A stretch of DNA of 64,000 nt from Solidesulfovibrio carbinolicus (lineage in GTDB: Bacteria > Desulfobacterota > Desulfovibrionia > Desulfovibrionales > Desulfovibrionaceae). Shown in pieces: positions 45,177 to 54,147 of the stretch. The translations under genes and the position numbers were made by a program. The stretch spans positions 1,488,001 through 1,552,000 of the forward strand of contig NZ_CP026538.1 in NCBI RefSeq assembly GCF_004135975.1. Reading direction: 5' to 3'. The notes beneath the pieces were generated by a model, which did not search any database, was not told the DNA's origin, and was given only the letters and a program-made list of their open reading frames with translations. Each line of letters starts with the position of its first letter. Position 1 is the stretch's first letter.

Positions 45177-46292
45177 ATGGCATTCGACATTGCCCAGATC
45201 CTGCGCACCAACAAGACCCTGGCCATTTGGGCGGCCTTTTTCGGTCTGGTGTGGCTGACGAGTTACTACGGCCTTTTCGGGCTGGTTTTCACCACCTACA
45301 TCCTGTGCTTCCTGTTTGGCGGCCCCATCGAAAAGCTGGCCGCCAGGACGCGCTGGCCACGGGCGCTTTGGACCACGGCGGTCTATCTCGTTTTTCTGGC
45401 CGTGGTGCTGACCATCATCAGTTCGGTGGTGCCCAAGATCGGGGCCGAGTCCACCGCCTTCCTCAAAAAGCTCCCCGACACCCTGGAGACCCTGCGCAAG
45501 CATCTCGACCAGTGGGCCTGGCTGGCCCCGGACATGGCCGCGCCCATCTCCAAGGTCAAGGATTACCTGGCCCTGGAAGCCCTGGTCGGGGTCAAGGCCG
45601 AAACACTTTTCGCCCTGGCCGTCAATTCGCTCAACCAGATCACCACCTACGTTTCGACTTTTCTGCTCGGCACGCTTTTTAGCTTCCTCATCATGCTCGA
45701 CTTCCCCAAGCTGCGCGCCAGGACCATCTCGCTTCGCGATTCGCGGCTGCGCGACATCTACGACGTCACCGCCCGCAGCGTGGTGCGTTTCGCCGTGGTG
45801 GTGGGCATGGGGTTTCGCGCCCAGATAATGATCGCCGGGGTCAACACGGTGCTGACCGCCCTGGGCATGTACCTGATGGGCATCCAGCCGGTGGGGCTGC
45901 TCTCCACGGTGGTCTTTTTTTGCGGCCTCATCCCGGTCCTCGGGACGTTTATCTCCTCGGCCCCCATCGTGCTCGTGGCCGTCAACAGCGTAGGCCCCAG
46001 CCACGCCCTGTGGGCCATTGTCATGATCATCGTGGTCCACACCATCGAGACCTACATATTAAACCCCCGCATCGTGGCCGCCATGTTCAAGATCAGCCCC
46101 CTGGTGACGCTGATCATCCTCTATGTGGGCCACAAGCTTTTCGGGTTGTGGGGCATGGTGCTTGGCGTGCCGGTGTCGGTGTTCATCTTCCGCTACGTCA
46201 TCCTCGGCCAGGACCTTGAGACCGGCAAGGCCGAGGCCGCGCCATGTCCGGCCTGTCCCACGGAGGCGGTCAAGGAGGGTGGGCGTGGCTAG
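45177..46292 (+). CDS. AI-2E/PerM-family membrane permease
   Basis: A 371-residue inner-membrane protein with paired hydrophobic segments near the start (LAIWAAFFGLVWLTSYYGLF), a large loop (about 80-190), and a C-terminal group including LLSTVVFFCGLIPVLGTFIS and LWGMVLGVPVSVFIFRYV. These match the family pattern (IPxxG, GxxxxxPxxxxL). Members are named after an AI-2 exporter, but others move Na+/H+ or have unknown roles. Its last 8 bases overlap the next gene. Confidence 0.85.
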   Translation: MAFDIAQILRTNKTLAIWAAFFGLVWLTSYYGLFGLVFTTYILCFLFGGPIEKLAARTRWPRALWTTAVYLVFLAVVLTIISSVVPKIGAESTAFLKKLPDTLETLRKHLDQWAWLAPDMAAPISKVKDYLALEALVGVKAETLFALAVNSLNQITTYVSTFLLGTLFSFLIMLDFPKLRARTISLRDSRLRDIYDVTARSVVRFAVVVGMGFRAQIMIAGVNTVLTALGMYLMGIQPVGLLSTVVFFCGLIPVLGTFISSAPIVLVAVNSVGPSHALWAIVMIIVVHTIETYILNPRIVAAMFKISPLVTLIILYVGHKLFGLWGMVLGVPVSVFIFRYVILGQDLETGKAEAAPCPACPTEAVKEGGRG

Positions 46293-46956
46293 GAAGCCTT
46301 TCGGCAAGGGGGCTTTGGCTTTTGGCTGCGCCGCCAGCGTGGCCTGGGCGGCCTTGGGATTGTCCGCCGTAGCCCGGGCCGGCCTGGAGGAAGGACGCGC
46401 CGCCTGGCGCGAAGGCAATTATCCCCGGGCTTTCGAGGAGTTTTTGCCCCTGGCCACGGCCGGCGACGTGACCCTGCAAAACCAGATCGCGGCCATGTAT
46501 TATATGGGCCAGGGCGTGGCCCAGGACTATGCCAAGGCGGCGGAATGGTTCCGCAAGGCGGCCGCCGCCGGCAGCCCCGAGGCCCAGTACTGTCTGGGTA
46601 AGCTCTATTACTACGGCCAGGGCGTGCCCCAGAATTTCGAGGAAGCCGTCAAGCAGCTCACCGAGGCGGCCCAGGGCGGCAAGGGCGGGGCGCAATATCT
46701 GCTGGCCACCTTGCAGCTTTACGGCAAGGGCGTGGAGGCCAATCCGGTCAAGGCCTATTTCTGGACGCTTTTGGCCGTGGCCGCTCCAGACACGCCGGCC
46801 GAGGACAAAAGCGCGGCCCAGGCCCTGCGCGACCAGATCGGGGCCACGCTCAATAAACGCCAGATCGATTCCATGCAGGCCATGGTCAACGCCTGGACGC
46901 CGCGCAAGACGCCGCCCGCGCCTGCGCCAGCCGCCGCCCCGCGCCGGGGCGGTTGA
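46285..46956 (+). CDS. Secreted Sel1-repeat protein
   Basis: A 223-residue protein starting at a GTG with AAGGAGGG upstream. A signal peptide of about 30 residues is seen (ALAFGCAASVAWAALGLSAV, cleavage near ARA). Three Sel1-like repeats follow: AAMYYMGQGVAQDYAKAAEW, GKLYYYGQGVPQNFEEAVKQ, ATLQLYGKGVEANPVKAYFW. The end is Pro/Ala-rich. Such proteins act as periplasmic or envelope scaffolds. The overlap with the permease gene implies co-expression. Confidence 0.82.
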   Translation: MARKPFGKGALAFGCAASVAWAALGLSAVARAGLEEGRAAWREGNYPRAFEEFLPLATAGDVTLQNQIAAMYYMGQGVAQDYAKAAEWFRKAAAAGSPEAQYCLGKLYYYGQGVPQNFEEAVKQLTEAAQGGKGGAQYLLATLQLYGKGVEANPVKAYFWTLLAVAAPDTPAEDKSAAQALRDQIGATLNKRQIDSMQAMVNAWTPRKTPPAPAPAAAPRRGG

Positions 46957-47115
46957 TGCCTCGCCGCGCCGGCGGCGGGTTTCTTCCTGCGAAACGCGTC
47001 CCTCAATAATCCGTAGGGATTGCCTGGCCGCCTACGGACAGGCTGTTTCTCCCAAAACTCTCGTCTTTCCCAAGAGGCGCGCCGCTGCCCGCCAAGCCCC
47101 CCCTTTTTTTCGGAT

Positions 47116-47154
47116 GGGGGGTCCGGGGGGCTCAGGCCCCCGGCCGCCAAGGCA
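47116..47154 (-). repeat. Dispersed intergenic palindromic repeat, copy 7
   Basis: Reverse unit, slightly degraded: one stem pair is lost (CCGGGGGG against GGCCCCCGG around the loop) and GGAGG is GGCGGC-CAAGG. It lies between the converging Sel1 and small hypothetical genes. Confidence 0.8.
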
Positions 47155-47173
47155 TCTTCCTCTTCCTCTCCGC

Positions 47174-47338
47174 TTATTTACACGGCGCGTCCGCGCCGCT
47201 TTCGGCCAGGGCCTTGGCCAGCAGCCTGTCGGCCAGTTCCTGGATGGTGTGGCGGGCCGGATCGAGGCCGATGGAGACGGCCAGTTCGAGGATCTTGTCG
47301 CCGGTCTTTGCCGCGTGCCGAATCTTTTCGTAGTCCAT
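47174..47338 (-). CDS. Small hypothetical protein
   Basis: A 54-residue open frame, MDYEKIRHAAKTGDKILELA at the start, with a regular hydrophobic pattern and an acidic, helical look. It has G/C-rich third positions like real genes here and sits between two minus-strand features. I do not recognise a family. The upstream ribosome binding site is weak; the frame extends to 47422, which is an alternative. Confidence 0.5.
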   Translation of the reverse strand: MDYEKIRHAAKTGDKILELAVSIGLDPARHTIQELADRLLAKALAESGADAPCK

Positions 47339-47446
47339 CGCTAACCGCGCCGCGCCTGGGTTGAGGGAAGGCCGGAGGATTCCGGCCTGATCCAGCATAC
47401 GCCCTTGGCGGAGCGGAGGCAACGGCCCAAGGGGGCGGGACGGGGC

Positions 47447-47881
47447 TCAGTTCTTGACGATGCGGCGGATGTCGCCGGACGAAATGGCCAGGGGGCGGGC
47501 GAAGAGCAGGCCGAATTCCAGGCCCTTGATCCAGCGCACCACGCTGGGGATGTATTGGGCCAGTTCGCCGAAGGGCTGGAGCTGGGGGTTGAACGACACG
47601 GCCTGATCCACGGCCAGTTCGATGGGCATGTCCTCGTCCAGGCAAAGCCTGGCCCCGTCGCGGCTGAGGTCGCGGATGAGCACGTCGGCGCAGGCCGTGG
47701 CGGTTTGCAGGCGGCCCCGGTGGAGCAGGGCGGTTTCGTCGATGCGCACGCGCTTGGCGGCGCGCCGGTCGCCGCAGTCGCGGCAGCGCCAGTAGGAGCT
47801 GTCGGCATCGGCCAGGGGAGTGAACTCCTGCCAGGTCGAATGGCCGCAGTGGGGGCAGTTTCGGTATTCGAGGAGCGCCAT
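47447..47881 (-). CDS. Zinc-ribbon and PilZ-domain protein
   Basis: A 144-residue protein. The first 40 residues have CPHC and CRDC pairs, a zinc ribbon. A PilZ-like cyclic di-GMP-binding domain follows: RRAAKR (RxxxR type) near 37-43 and DLSRDGARL (D/NxSxxG) near 70-78, with GLEFGLLF at the end of the barrel. It probably senses cyclic di-GMP made by proteins such as the two GGDEF enzymes in this window. The ATG at 47881 gives the zinc ribbon start; the longer frame is not supported. Confidence 0.75.
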   Translation of the reverse strand: MALLEYRNCPHCGHSTWQEFTPLADADSSYWRCRDCGDRRAAKRVRIDETALLHRGRLQTATACADVLIRDLSRDGARLCLDEDMPIELAVDQAVSFNPQLQPFGELAQYIPSVVRWIKGLEFGLLFARPLAISSGDIRRIVKN

Positions 47882-48049
47882 GGTCGGGCCTTGGTCACGT
47901 CTGGCCGTTACGGGACAATCAATTGCCTGAAAATGGTTATCATGCCATCGTTGGCCGCACAAGCGTCGCCCCGGGCCGCCCGCGTCTTGACGGCCCGGCT
48001 GCAAGGCTTATCCATGGAAGGTCGGCCCCGCGCCGGCAAAGGAGCGCCT

Positions 48050-48451
48050 ATGGCAGGCCTACTGGCCAGACTCATGGAAATGGCCGGCAAACGCGACGAT
48101 CTCGTGGTCACCGAGGTCGATGACATTGATAGCTGGGGTTTTTTGCTGTTTCGCGACGGCCGCTACCATATTTACGTCAACCGTTCGATTCGGGACTTCC
48201 GCAAGACCATGATTTTGGTGGACGAGCTTGGGCATTACGCCCTGCGGCGGCGCATAGCCCGGCGCGAGCGCCTGCCTGGCGGAGCCGAAAATCTGGTCGA
48301 GCGCATCCGTCAGGACAAGGCCTGCGACGCCTGGGCGGCCAAATTCAGCAAACGCCTGCTCTATTTCGTGCGCCGGGGGCTGCACGGCGGAACTTCGCGC
48401 CGGCCCCGGCAGGGGCGCTACGATCCGTCCTGGCGGCTGCCGGTCAAATAG
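48050..48451 (+). CDS. Degenerate ImmA/IrrE-like protein
   Basis: A 133-residue protein with a strong AAAGGAG ribosome binding site. The middle reads IYVNRSIRDFRKTMILVDEL then GHYALRR, which lines up with the ImmA/IrrE zinc protease pattern (hydrophobic start, R, FTLAHELGHxxLH). Here the first His of HExxH is Asp58 (DELGH), so zinc protease activity is doubtful. DKACDAWAAKFSKRLLYF resembles the following ENxANxFAxxLLMP segment. The C terminus is basic (RRGLHGGTSRRPRQGR). The family match is tentative; the role is unknown. Confidence 0.5.
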   Translation: MAGLLARLMEMAGKRDDLVVTEVDDIDSWGFLLFRDGRYHIYVNRSIRDFRKTMILVDELGHYALRRRIARRERLPGGAENLVERIRQDKACDAWAAKFSKRLLYFVRRGLHGGTSRRPRQGRYDPSWRLPVK

Positions 48452-48476
48452 GAGCCTGTCCTTTTCTGGCGCAAAT

Positions 48477-48497
48477 CGCCCAGGGCCGCCCTGGGCG
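48477..48497. terminator. GC palindrome between convergent genes
   Basis: CGCCCAGGGC and GCCCTGGGCG flank a single base. It lies between two converging genes. No T run follows, so a terminator role is weakly supported. Confidence 0.3.
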
Positions 48498-48589
48498 GGC
48501 ACGACGGAACGTGTTCAAGGTCTTGGACAATGGCTTGGCGTCGCAGCCAAAACGGGTTTTCGCCGTCGCCGACAGAGGCCGGCCTCCTG

Positions 48590-50104
48590 TCAGACGTCGG
48601 CGGCCAGCCGGTTGAGCAGGGCGGCCAGACGGTGTTCGTAGCGGTGCCCGGCGGCGATGGCCTCCCGCCAGGCGGCGGCCAGATCGGCCCGGCGATGGGG
48701 CTGTGCCAGCAGGCTGACGGCAAGCTGTCCGGCCTGCCTAGGAGAAGCGTAGCGGACGGGGTCGGTCAGAGCGGCCGGGAACAGTTCCAGGCCCGGAGTC
48801 GCGTCGGTGATAAGGCAGCCGCCGGCCGCCCAGACGTCGAAATGGCGCTGGGTCAGCCCTCGGGGCAAAAGCAGGCTGGTAGCGTTTAGCGTCACCCCGG
48901 CCCCGGCGTAGAGGCCCGGCAGCGCGCCGAAGTAATCCACCGGCGGACGCAGGGATACGTCTTCGGGCAAAAGCTCGCGCCAGCCTTCGTCGCCGTAAAC
49001 GACCAGCGGCGCGGCCCCGGCCACGGCGGCAAGGGCCCCGGCCCGCAGGGCCAGGGAGGCCGTCTCGGCCCCCAGCCCGGCGGCGCGGCCGGCCTTGCCA
49101 GGCCACAGCGGCCCGGAACCCAGTTTTTGCGTCCACCAGAAGTAGTCCGGCCGGCCGCCGTCCGCGACCATGGCCCGGGCCGTGTCCGTCAGCCCGTCCG
49201 GCAGCCGGCAGCCGGCAAAAAAGGCGTCGCGTCCGGCAAAGGCGCTGCGCCCGACAAAGACCGCCCGGTCGGCCAGCCCCGGCGCGGGCGTGGCCGCAAG
49301 GAAATGGGCGCTGGCCCCAAGCGGCAGATGCAGGGTCCGGTCGGCTCCAAGTTGTCGCAACGGTTCGATAAAGCTGTCGTCGGTGACGGCCAGCAGCGCG
49401 CGTTTCCAGAAGCCGCCGCGAAACCGGCCCACTATATGGAATGGGTTGTCCACGAACCAGATGGCCAGGGGCACGCCGGCCTCGGCCAAAAGGGCGGCGG
49501 AAATTCCCTCGTCATCCAGGCCGGCGCCGTTTATGGAGAGCAGAGCGGACGGCGTCTGGCTGGACAGCAGCGCAGCCAGGGCGGCCGGGCAGGCTTCGGG
49601 GGCGATGTCGACGGCCGGCCGGCCAAGGGCCGTCAACGCCCGGGCGATTTCCGGCTCCAGCAAGCCCTTGGGCGGACGCGGCAGGATGACGCCGGAGCTG
49701 CGCGCGGCCCGGTCCGGCCCGGGGAGCAGGGCCAGTTGGACCCGGGCCAGGGCCGGCCCCCAGAATGACGGAAAGAGCCGGCTATTTTGGCGATAGCGAA
49801 TCAGGCGGGCGGCCCGGACGCGCCCGGGCGACAGATCGCCCGGGGTCAGGCGTCGCCAGCCGGCCGGAAGACGCGCCAGCCAGTCCGGCCCCATGGCGGC
49901 CTCGAAGGCCGGGCATTCGAGCCAGTCGGCCGGCTGCCCGCCGGCCAGGGCGGCGGCGACGCCCGGATCGGGACCCAGGCCCAAAAAAAGCGGCTTTCCG
50001 CCCGCCGTCAGGGCCTCGAAAGCGGCTTCCCCGGCGGCCAGGGTGCGGCGCGCGCCGGTCTCGTCGATGACCACGGCGCGGTTTGGGCGGTCCATGTGGG
50101 CCAT
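48590..50104 (-). CDS. CgeB-like glycosyltransferase-type protein
   Basis: A 504-residue protein. The N-terminal part has PLFLGLGPDPGVAAALAGG, a nucleotide-binding-like loop. The middle has PSALLSINGAGLDDEGISAA and VPLAIWFVDNPFHIVGRF. The C-terminal half has LPLGASAHFLA, AVFVGRSAFAGRDAFF and RGLTQRHFDVWAAGGCLITD, which match CgeB/glycosyltransferase family 1-type proteins of Desulfovibrio-like bacteria. It may glycosylate a surface or flagellar component (inference). The ATG at 50104 has AAGGAAAAG before it; a start at 50161 would overlap the divergent rlmE start. Confidence 0.65.
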   Translation of the reverse strand: MAHMDRPNRAVVIDETGARRTLAAGEAAFEALTAGGKPLFLGLGPDPGVAAALAGGQPADWLECPAFEAAMGPDWLARLPAGWRRLTPGDLSPGRVRAARLIRYRQNSRLFPSFWGPALARVQLALLPGPDRAARSSGVILPRPPKGLLEPEIARALTALGRPAVDIAPEACPAALAALLSSQTPSALLSINGAGLDDEGISAALLAEAGVPLAIWFVDNPFHIVGRFRGGFWKRALLAVTDDSFIEPLRQLGADRTLHLPLGASAHFLAATPAPGLADRAVFVGRSAFAGRDAFFAGCRLPDGLTDTARAMVADGGRPDYFWWTQKLGSGPLWPGKAGRAAGLGAETASLALRAGALAAVAGAAPLVVYGDEGWRELLPEDVSLRPPVDYFGALPGLYAGAGVTLNATSLLLPRGLTQRHFDVWAAGGCLITDATPGLELFPAALTDPVRYASPRQAGQLAVSLLAQPHRRADLAAAWREAIAAGHRYEHRLAALLNRLAADV

Positions 50105-50159
50105 GGCGGCGTCTTTTCCTTGAAAGCTTGTCCGGTAAACGGTATCCGGGTTGCCCGTC

Positions 50160-50801
50160 ATGAAAACGTACCGCGACCACTATTTCAACAAGGCCAAGCA
50201 GGATAACTATCCGGCGCGTTCCGTCTATAAGCTTGAGGAGATCGAAAAACAATCGCGCCTGCTTGCCCCCGGCGCGGCCATCCTCGATCTCGGGGCCTGC
50301 CCCGGCTCCTGGACCCTCTACGCCGCCAAGCGGGTGGGGCCGTCCGGCCGGGTGCTCGCCATCGACCTCAACCCCGCCGGCACCGCCTTTCCGGGCAACG
50401 TCACCTACCTTATCGGCGACATGCTCGAACCCGGGCCGGAAATCACCGAGGCCTTCGAGCGTTTCGGCCCCTTTGACGTCGTTTTAAGCGACATGGCCCC
50501 CAAGACCATCGGCCACAAGTTCACCGACCAGGCCAGATCGTTGGAGCTGTGCGAGGCGGCCCTGTCCGTGGCCGTGGAGCGCCTTAAGCCCGGCGGCGCG
50601 TTTGTGGTCAAGATCTTCCAGGGGCCGGATTCGCCGGCCTTCCAGAAGGGGCTGCGCCAGTTTTTTTCCGCCGTGCGGGTGGCCAAGCCCAAAAGCTCCC
50701 GGGCCGAGAGCAAGGAAATCTTCTTCGTGGCCACGGGCTTCACTGCCCCCGTGGGCCAGCCCGACGACCCCGCCCCCTCGCCCTTGCCGCCAAACGACTA
50801 G
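50160..50801 (+). CDS. rlmE: 23S rRNA 2'-O-methyltransferase RlmE (FtsJ/RrmJ)
   Basis: Methylates U2552 of 23S rRNA during late ribosome assembly. The 213-residue product begins MKTYRDHYFNKAKQDNYPAR, keeps the catalytic Lys in SVYKLEEI, has the SAM loop ILDLGACPGSWTLYAA, the catalytic Asp in VLSDMAPKTIG and the second Lys in GGAFVVKIFQG, then Glu in SKEIFFVATGF. So the K-D-K-E tetrad is intact. A TTG at 50151 is an alternative start. The glycosyltransferase-like gene diverges from this point. Confidence 0.93.
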   Translation: MKTYRDHYFNKAKQDNYPARSVYKLEEIEKQSRLLAPGAAILDLGACPGSWTLYAAKRVGPSGRVLAIDLNPAGTAFPGNVTYLIGDMLEPGPEITEAFERFGPFDVVLSDMAPKTIGHKFTDQARSLELCEAALSVAVERLKPGGAFVVKIFQGPDSPAFQKGLRQFFSAVRVAKPKSSRAESKEIFFVATGFTAPVGQPDDPAPSPLPPND

Positions 50802-50827
50802 CCGCGCTTCATTATTAAGAGGCGCGA

Positions 50828-50853
50828 CCAAGGGGCCAACCCTCGCCCCTTGG
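50828..50853. promoter_or_regulatory. Hairpin between rlmE and yebC
   Basis: CCAAGGGGC pairs perfectly with GCCCCTTGG around an 8-base loop. No T tract follows. It may weakly terminate rlmE or process the message. Confidence 0.4.
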
Positions 50854-50941
50854 GGCGGCAGCGGACCGGGACCACCCGGACCGTCGACAACAACAGAATA
50901 CATACACGGGCTAACCCCCGAGACTTTTTCCAGGAGGAACC

Positions 50942-51676
50942 ATGGCCGGACATAGCAAATGGCACAACATCCAGGCCCGCAAGTCGGTGCAGGACGCCAA
51001 GAAGAGCAAGTTTTTCACCAAGGTGACCAAGGAACTCATGCTGGCCGCCCGGGCCGGCGGGGCCGACACGGCGCTCAACCAGCGCCTGAAGTCCGCCATC
51101 GCCGCCGCCAAGGCCGTGAATCTGCCCAAGGACAAGATCGATCAGGCCATCAAAAAGGGTACTGGCGAGCTGGCCGGCGAAAACCTGGAAGAAGTCCTCT
51201 ACGAAGGCTACGGCCCGGGCGGCGTCGCCATCCTCGTCGAAGCGGCCACTGACAACCGCAACCGTACCGTGGCCGAAGTGCGCCACCTGCTGTCCAAGGG
51301 CGGCGGAGCCATGGGCGAATCCGGCTGCGTGTCCTGGATGTTCTCCCAAAAGGGCGTCTTCTCCTTCCCCAAGAGCTTCACCGAAGACCAGCTCATGGAA
51401 GTGGGCCTGGAACACGGGGCCGAGGAAATCATGGACGAAGGCGAGGTCTGGGAAGTGCACTGCGCCCCGGCCGATTTCGAGCCCCTGCGTGCCGCCTTCG
51501 AAGCCGCCGGCATGGTCTCCGAGGACGCCGAAGTGGCCATGGTGCCGGCCAACATGGTGGCCCTGGACCTGGAAGCCGGTCAGAAGCTGCTGAAACTCAT
51601 CGATATGCTCGAAGACAACGAAGACGTGCAAAAGGTCCACTCCAACGCCGATCTGCCCGACGAGATGTTTGGGTAG
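50942..51676 (+). CDS. yebC: YebC/PmpR-family translation or regulatory protein
   Basis: A 244-residue protein of the YebC/TACO1 family, long annotated as transcriptional regulators and now linked to relief of ribosome stalling. It starts MAGHSKWHNIQARKSVQDAK, has the MLAARAGGADTALNQRLKSA and ESGCVSWMFSQKGVFSF segments and a final LIDMLEDNEDVQKVHSNADL. Length is normal. A CAGGAGGAACC ribosome binding site precedes it. yebC next to ruvC is a common order. Confidence 0.95.
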   Translation: MAGHSKWHNIQARKSVQDAKKSKFFTKVTKELMLAARAGGADTALNQRLKSAIAAAKAVNLPKDKIDQAIKKGTGELAGENLEEVLYEGYGPGGVAILVEAATDNRNRTVAEVRHLLSKGGGAMGESGCVSWMFSQKGVFSFPKSFTEDQLMEVGLEHGAEEIMDEGEVWEVHCAPADFEPLRAAFEAAGMVSEDAEVAMVPANMVALDLEAGQKLLKLIDMLEDNEDVQKVHSNADLPDEMFG

Positions 51677-51698
51677 GCGGGGAGAGAGAAGATGAAGA

Positions 51699-51737
51699 GG
51701 CTCCGGCGGCCGGGGGCCTGAGGCCCCCGGACCCCCC
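51699..51737 (+). repeat. Dispersed intergenic palindromic repeat, copy 8
   Basis: Forward unit 22 bases after yebC. The stem is the CCGGGGGCC/TGA/GGCCCCCGG form; the first base block is GGCTCC instead of TGCCTCC. It lies inside the yebC-ruvC unit. Confidence 0.83.
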
Positions 51738-51787
51738 ACTTGGGAAAAAGGGTGGGGGGAGCTGGCTGTGGGACGGTGAATGTTCAG

Positions 51788-51814
51788 GAACCGGGAGGGT
51801 TAGCCTCCCGGTTC
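51788..51814. terminator. Perfect 11-bp hairpin before ruvC
   Basis: GAACCGGGAGG pairs with CCTCCCGGTTC around a 5-base loop. The following bases are GTGTTTG, a weak T tract. It could end yebC transcripts or attenuate ruvCAB. Confidence 0.5.
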
Positions 51815-51868
51815 GTGTTTGAAGCCCTGGGGGCTTTCTTCTCTTTGGCGAAAACGGTAGACCACGGC

Positions 51869-52378
51869 ATGGCAAACACCGGCGACGGCATCATCCTGGG
51901 ACTCGATCCCGGCTCGCGGGCCACGGGCTATGGCCTGGTGCGCGAACGCTCGGGCGTGCTCGAACTGGTTGACGCCGGCGTGGTGCGAACGACCAGCCAG
52001 CCCGATTTCCCCAGCCGCCTGGGCGTCATCTTTACCGCCGTGGCCGAACTCATCAACCGCCACGGCCCGGCCGAGGTCTCGGTGGAAAACGTGTTTGTCT
52101 CCAAAAACGCCGCCACGGCCCTCAAGCTCGGCCAGGCCCGGGGCGCGGCCCTGGCCGCCTGCGCCGTGGCTGGCCTTAGCGTCCATTCCTACGAACCGAC
52201 CGTAATCAAGCAAAGCCTGGTGGGCACGGGACGGGCCGAGAAGTCCCAGGTGGCCTTCATGGTGGCGCGGGTGCTGGCATGCCGGGAAACTTTCGCCGTG
52301 GACGCCACCGACGCCCTGGCCGCGGCCGTGTGCCACCTCAATCAACGGCGGCTGACCCGCCTGTGCGGGGCCAGATGA
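51869..52378 (+). CDS. ruvC: Holliday junction resolvase RuvC
   Basis: RuvC cuts Holliday junctions during recombination. The 169-residue product has the first catalytic Asp in [14 protein letters not shown] near 10, Glu in [20 protein letters not shown] near 70, and the late [12 protein letters not shown] with the final acidic pair. Length is normal. The ATG at 51869 fits the family start. Its stop overlaps the ruvA start. Confidence 0.95.
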   Translation: MANTGDGIILGLDPGSRATGYGLVRERSGVLELVDAGVVRTTSQPDFPSRLGVIFTAVAELINRHGPAEVSVENVFVSKNAATALKLGQARGAALAACAVAGLSVHSYEPTVIKQSLVGTGRAEKSQVAFMVARVLACRETFAVDATDALAAAVCHLNQRRLTRLCGAR

Positions 52379-52986
52379 TCGGCTATCTCGAAGGCCGGGT
52401 CGTGGCCCGGCGCGACCGGTTTGCCATCGTGCTCACCCCGGGCGGCGTGGGCTACGAACTGGAGATGCCAACGCCCGTAGCCGCCGCGCTGCCGGCCCCG
52501 GGCGGCCAGGTTTCGCTTTTCGTCCATACCGTGGTGCGCGAGGACGCCCTGGAACTCTTCGGCTTCGCCTCCCTCGACGACCGCGAGACTTTCCGCACGC
52601 TGATTGGCATCTCCAAGCTCGGCCCGCGCACGGCCCTGGCCATCCTGTCGCATTTTACCGCCGACGATCTGCTGCGCGTGGTGGCCTCCGGCGACGCCGA
52701 GGCCCTGGTGCGGGTGCCGGGCATCGGCAAGAAAAGCGCCCAGCGCATCTTTATCGAGCTGTCCTACAAGCTCGAAGGCCGCGCCCCGGCGGCCGGGCTG
52801 GCCCCGTCGGTTCCGATCCCCGGCGGTGTGGCCGGCGACGTCGTGGCCGGGCTGACCAACCTCGGCTATCCCGAACCCGAGGCCCGGCAGGTCGCGGCCG
52901 AGGTCCTGGAGGCCGAACCCGACCTCGACGTGGCCGCCGCCCTGCGCCAGGCCCTCAAACGGCTGGCTGCGGCCAAGCAGTCATGA
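52375..52986 (+). CDS. ruvA: Holliday junction DNA helicase subunit RuvA
   Basis: RuvA binds four-way junctions and loads RuvB. The 203-residue product begins [20 protein letters not shown] and has two helix-hairpin-helix motifs: [17 protein letters not shown] and [19 protein letters not shown]. The C-terminal RuvB-binding domain ([18 protein letters not shown]) is present. It overlaps ruvC by 4 bases and ruvB by 4, so translation is coupled. Confidence 0.96.
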   Translation: MIGYLEGRVVARRDRFAIVLTPGGVGYELEMPTPVAAALPAPGGQVSLFVHTVVREDALELFGFASLDDRETFRTLIGISKLGPRTALAILSHFTADDLLRVVASGDAEALVRVPGIGKKSAQRIFIELSYKLEGRAPAAGLAPSVPIPGGVAGDVVAGLTNLGYPEPEARQVAAEVLEAEPDLDVAAALRQALKRLAAAKQS

Positions 52987-53990
52987 GCATGGACGACAAG
53001 GATTTCTGTCCGCCCGAGGGGCTCATCCCGGCCGCTCCCTCGCCCGACGACACCATCCGGCCGTCGCGCCTGGCCGATTTCATCGGCCAGGACGACCTGC
53101 GCGCCAACCTCAAGGTCTTCCTGCGCGCCGCCCTGGAGCAGGGCCGCACCCTGGACCACAGCCTGCTCTACGGCCCGCCGGGCCTGGGCAAGACCACCCT
53201 GGCCCAGATCATGGCCTCGGAACTCGGCGTCAATCTGGTCCAGACCACCGGCCCGGTCCTGGAACGCTGCGGCGACCTGGCCGCCATCGTCACCAACCTG
53301 CGCCGGGGCGACATCCTCTTTATTGATGAAATCCACCGGATGCCGGCGGCGGTGGAGGAAATCCTCTACCCGGCCATGGAGGATTTCAAGCTCGACCTCA
53401 TCATCGGCCAGGGGCCGGGGGCGCGCACCGTGCGCATCGACCTCGAACCCTTCACCCTGGTCGGGGCCACCACCCGCCTGGGGCTACTCACTTCGCCCCT
53501 GCGCGACCGCTTTGGCGTCATTTTTCGCCTAGAATTTTACGGCCCTGACGAGCTGGCCCGCATCGTCACCCGGGCGGCCGGCATTCTCGGCATCGCCATC
53601 ACCCCGGACGGGGCCTTGGCCATTGGCCAGCGCTCCCGGGGCACGCCGCGCATCGCCGGCCGGCTGCTGCGTCGGGTGCGCGATTTCGCGGTGGTGGCCG
53701 GGGCGCAAACCCTGGACGGCGAGTTGGCCGCCAAGGCCCTGGCTCGCCTGGACGTCGATCCCCATGGCCTGGACATGATGGACCGCAAGATTTTGGAGAC
53801 CCTCATCCATCATTATGAAGGCGGGCCGGTGGGGGTGAAAACCCTGGCCGTGGCCCTAAGCGAAGAGGTGCGCACCCTGGAGGAGATCTACGAGCCGTAT
53901 CTCATCCAGTGCGGGCTTATTAAGCGCACCCCGCGCGGCCGGGTGGCCACGGCCAAGGCCTATGCCCATATCAAGGGGAAATTGGGCTAG
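52983..53990 (+). CDS. ruvB: Holliday junction DNA helicase subunit RuvB
   Basis: RuvB is the AAA+ motor of branch migration. The 335-residue product has [20 protein letters not shown] near 30-50, Walker [13 protein letters not shown] near 62, Walker [11 protein letters not shown] near 110, sensor 1 [13 protein letters not shown] and the arginine finger LRDRFGV. The C-terminal winged helix has [15 protein letters not shown]. It completes ruvCAB. Confidence 0.97.
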   Translation: MSMDDKDFCPPEGLIPAAPSPDDTIRPSRLADFIGQDDLRANLKVFLRAALEQGRTLDHSLLYGPPGLGKTTLAQIMASELGVNLVQTTGPVLERCGDLAAIVTNLRRGDILFIDEIHRMPAAVEEILYPAMEDFKLDLIIGQGPGARTVRIDLEPFTLVGATTRLGLLTSPLRDRFGVIFRLEFYGPDELARIVTRAAGILGIAITPDGALAIGQRSRGTPRIAGRLLRRVRDFAVVAGAQTLDGELAAKALARLDVDPHGLDMMDRKILETLIHHYEGGPVGVKTLAVALSEEVRTLEEIYEPYLIQCGLIKRTPRGRVATAKAYAHIKGKLG

Positions 53991-54059
53991 CGCCACGTCC
54001 CTTGAAAATACAATTTTTCGGGACCACCATCCCGCCAAGGCCGGCCCCGATGCGGGATT

Positions 54060-54093
54060 CCAAAGGGCGGCAGCCCTTTGGCCGCCGGAGGCT
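54060..54093 (-). repeat. Dispersed intergenic palindromic repeat, copy 10 (variant stem)
   Basis: Reverse unit with stem CCAAAGGGC, loop GGCA, GCCCTTTGG and the shared GCCGCCGGAGGC end. The stem is the A/T-containing form also seen at 220-242, not the all-G/C form. It lies between ruvB and thyX. Confidence 0.75.
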
Positions 54094-54147
54094 TTTTCCC
54101 TACACCTCTACGCAACTCCGAACCCACACCACCACCAAGGACGCAAC

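Noticed and set aside
53989-54035. Possible third copy of the miniature element after ruvB (GTCCCTTGAAAATACAATTTTT resembles part of its end, described loosely)
   Set aside because: Only about 15 bases agree, there is no second terminal repeat nearby and no GTGTCGCG end, so similarity may be chance.
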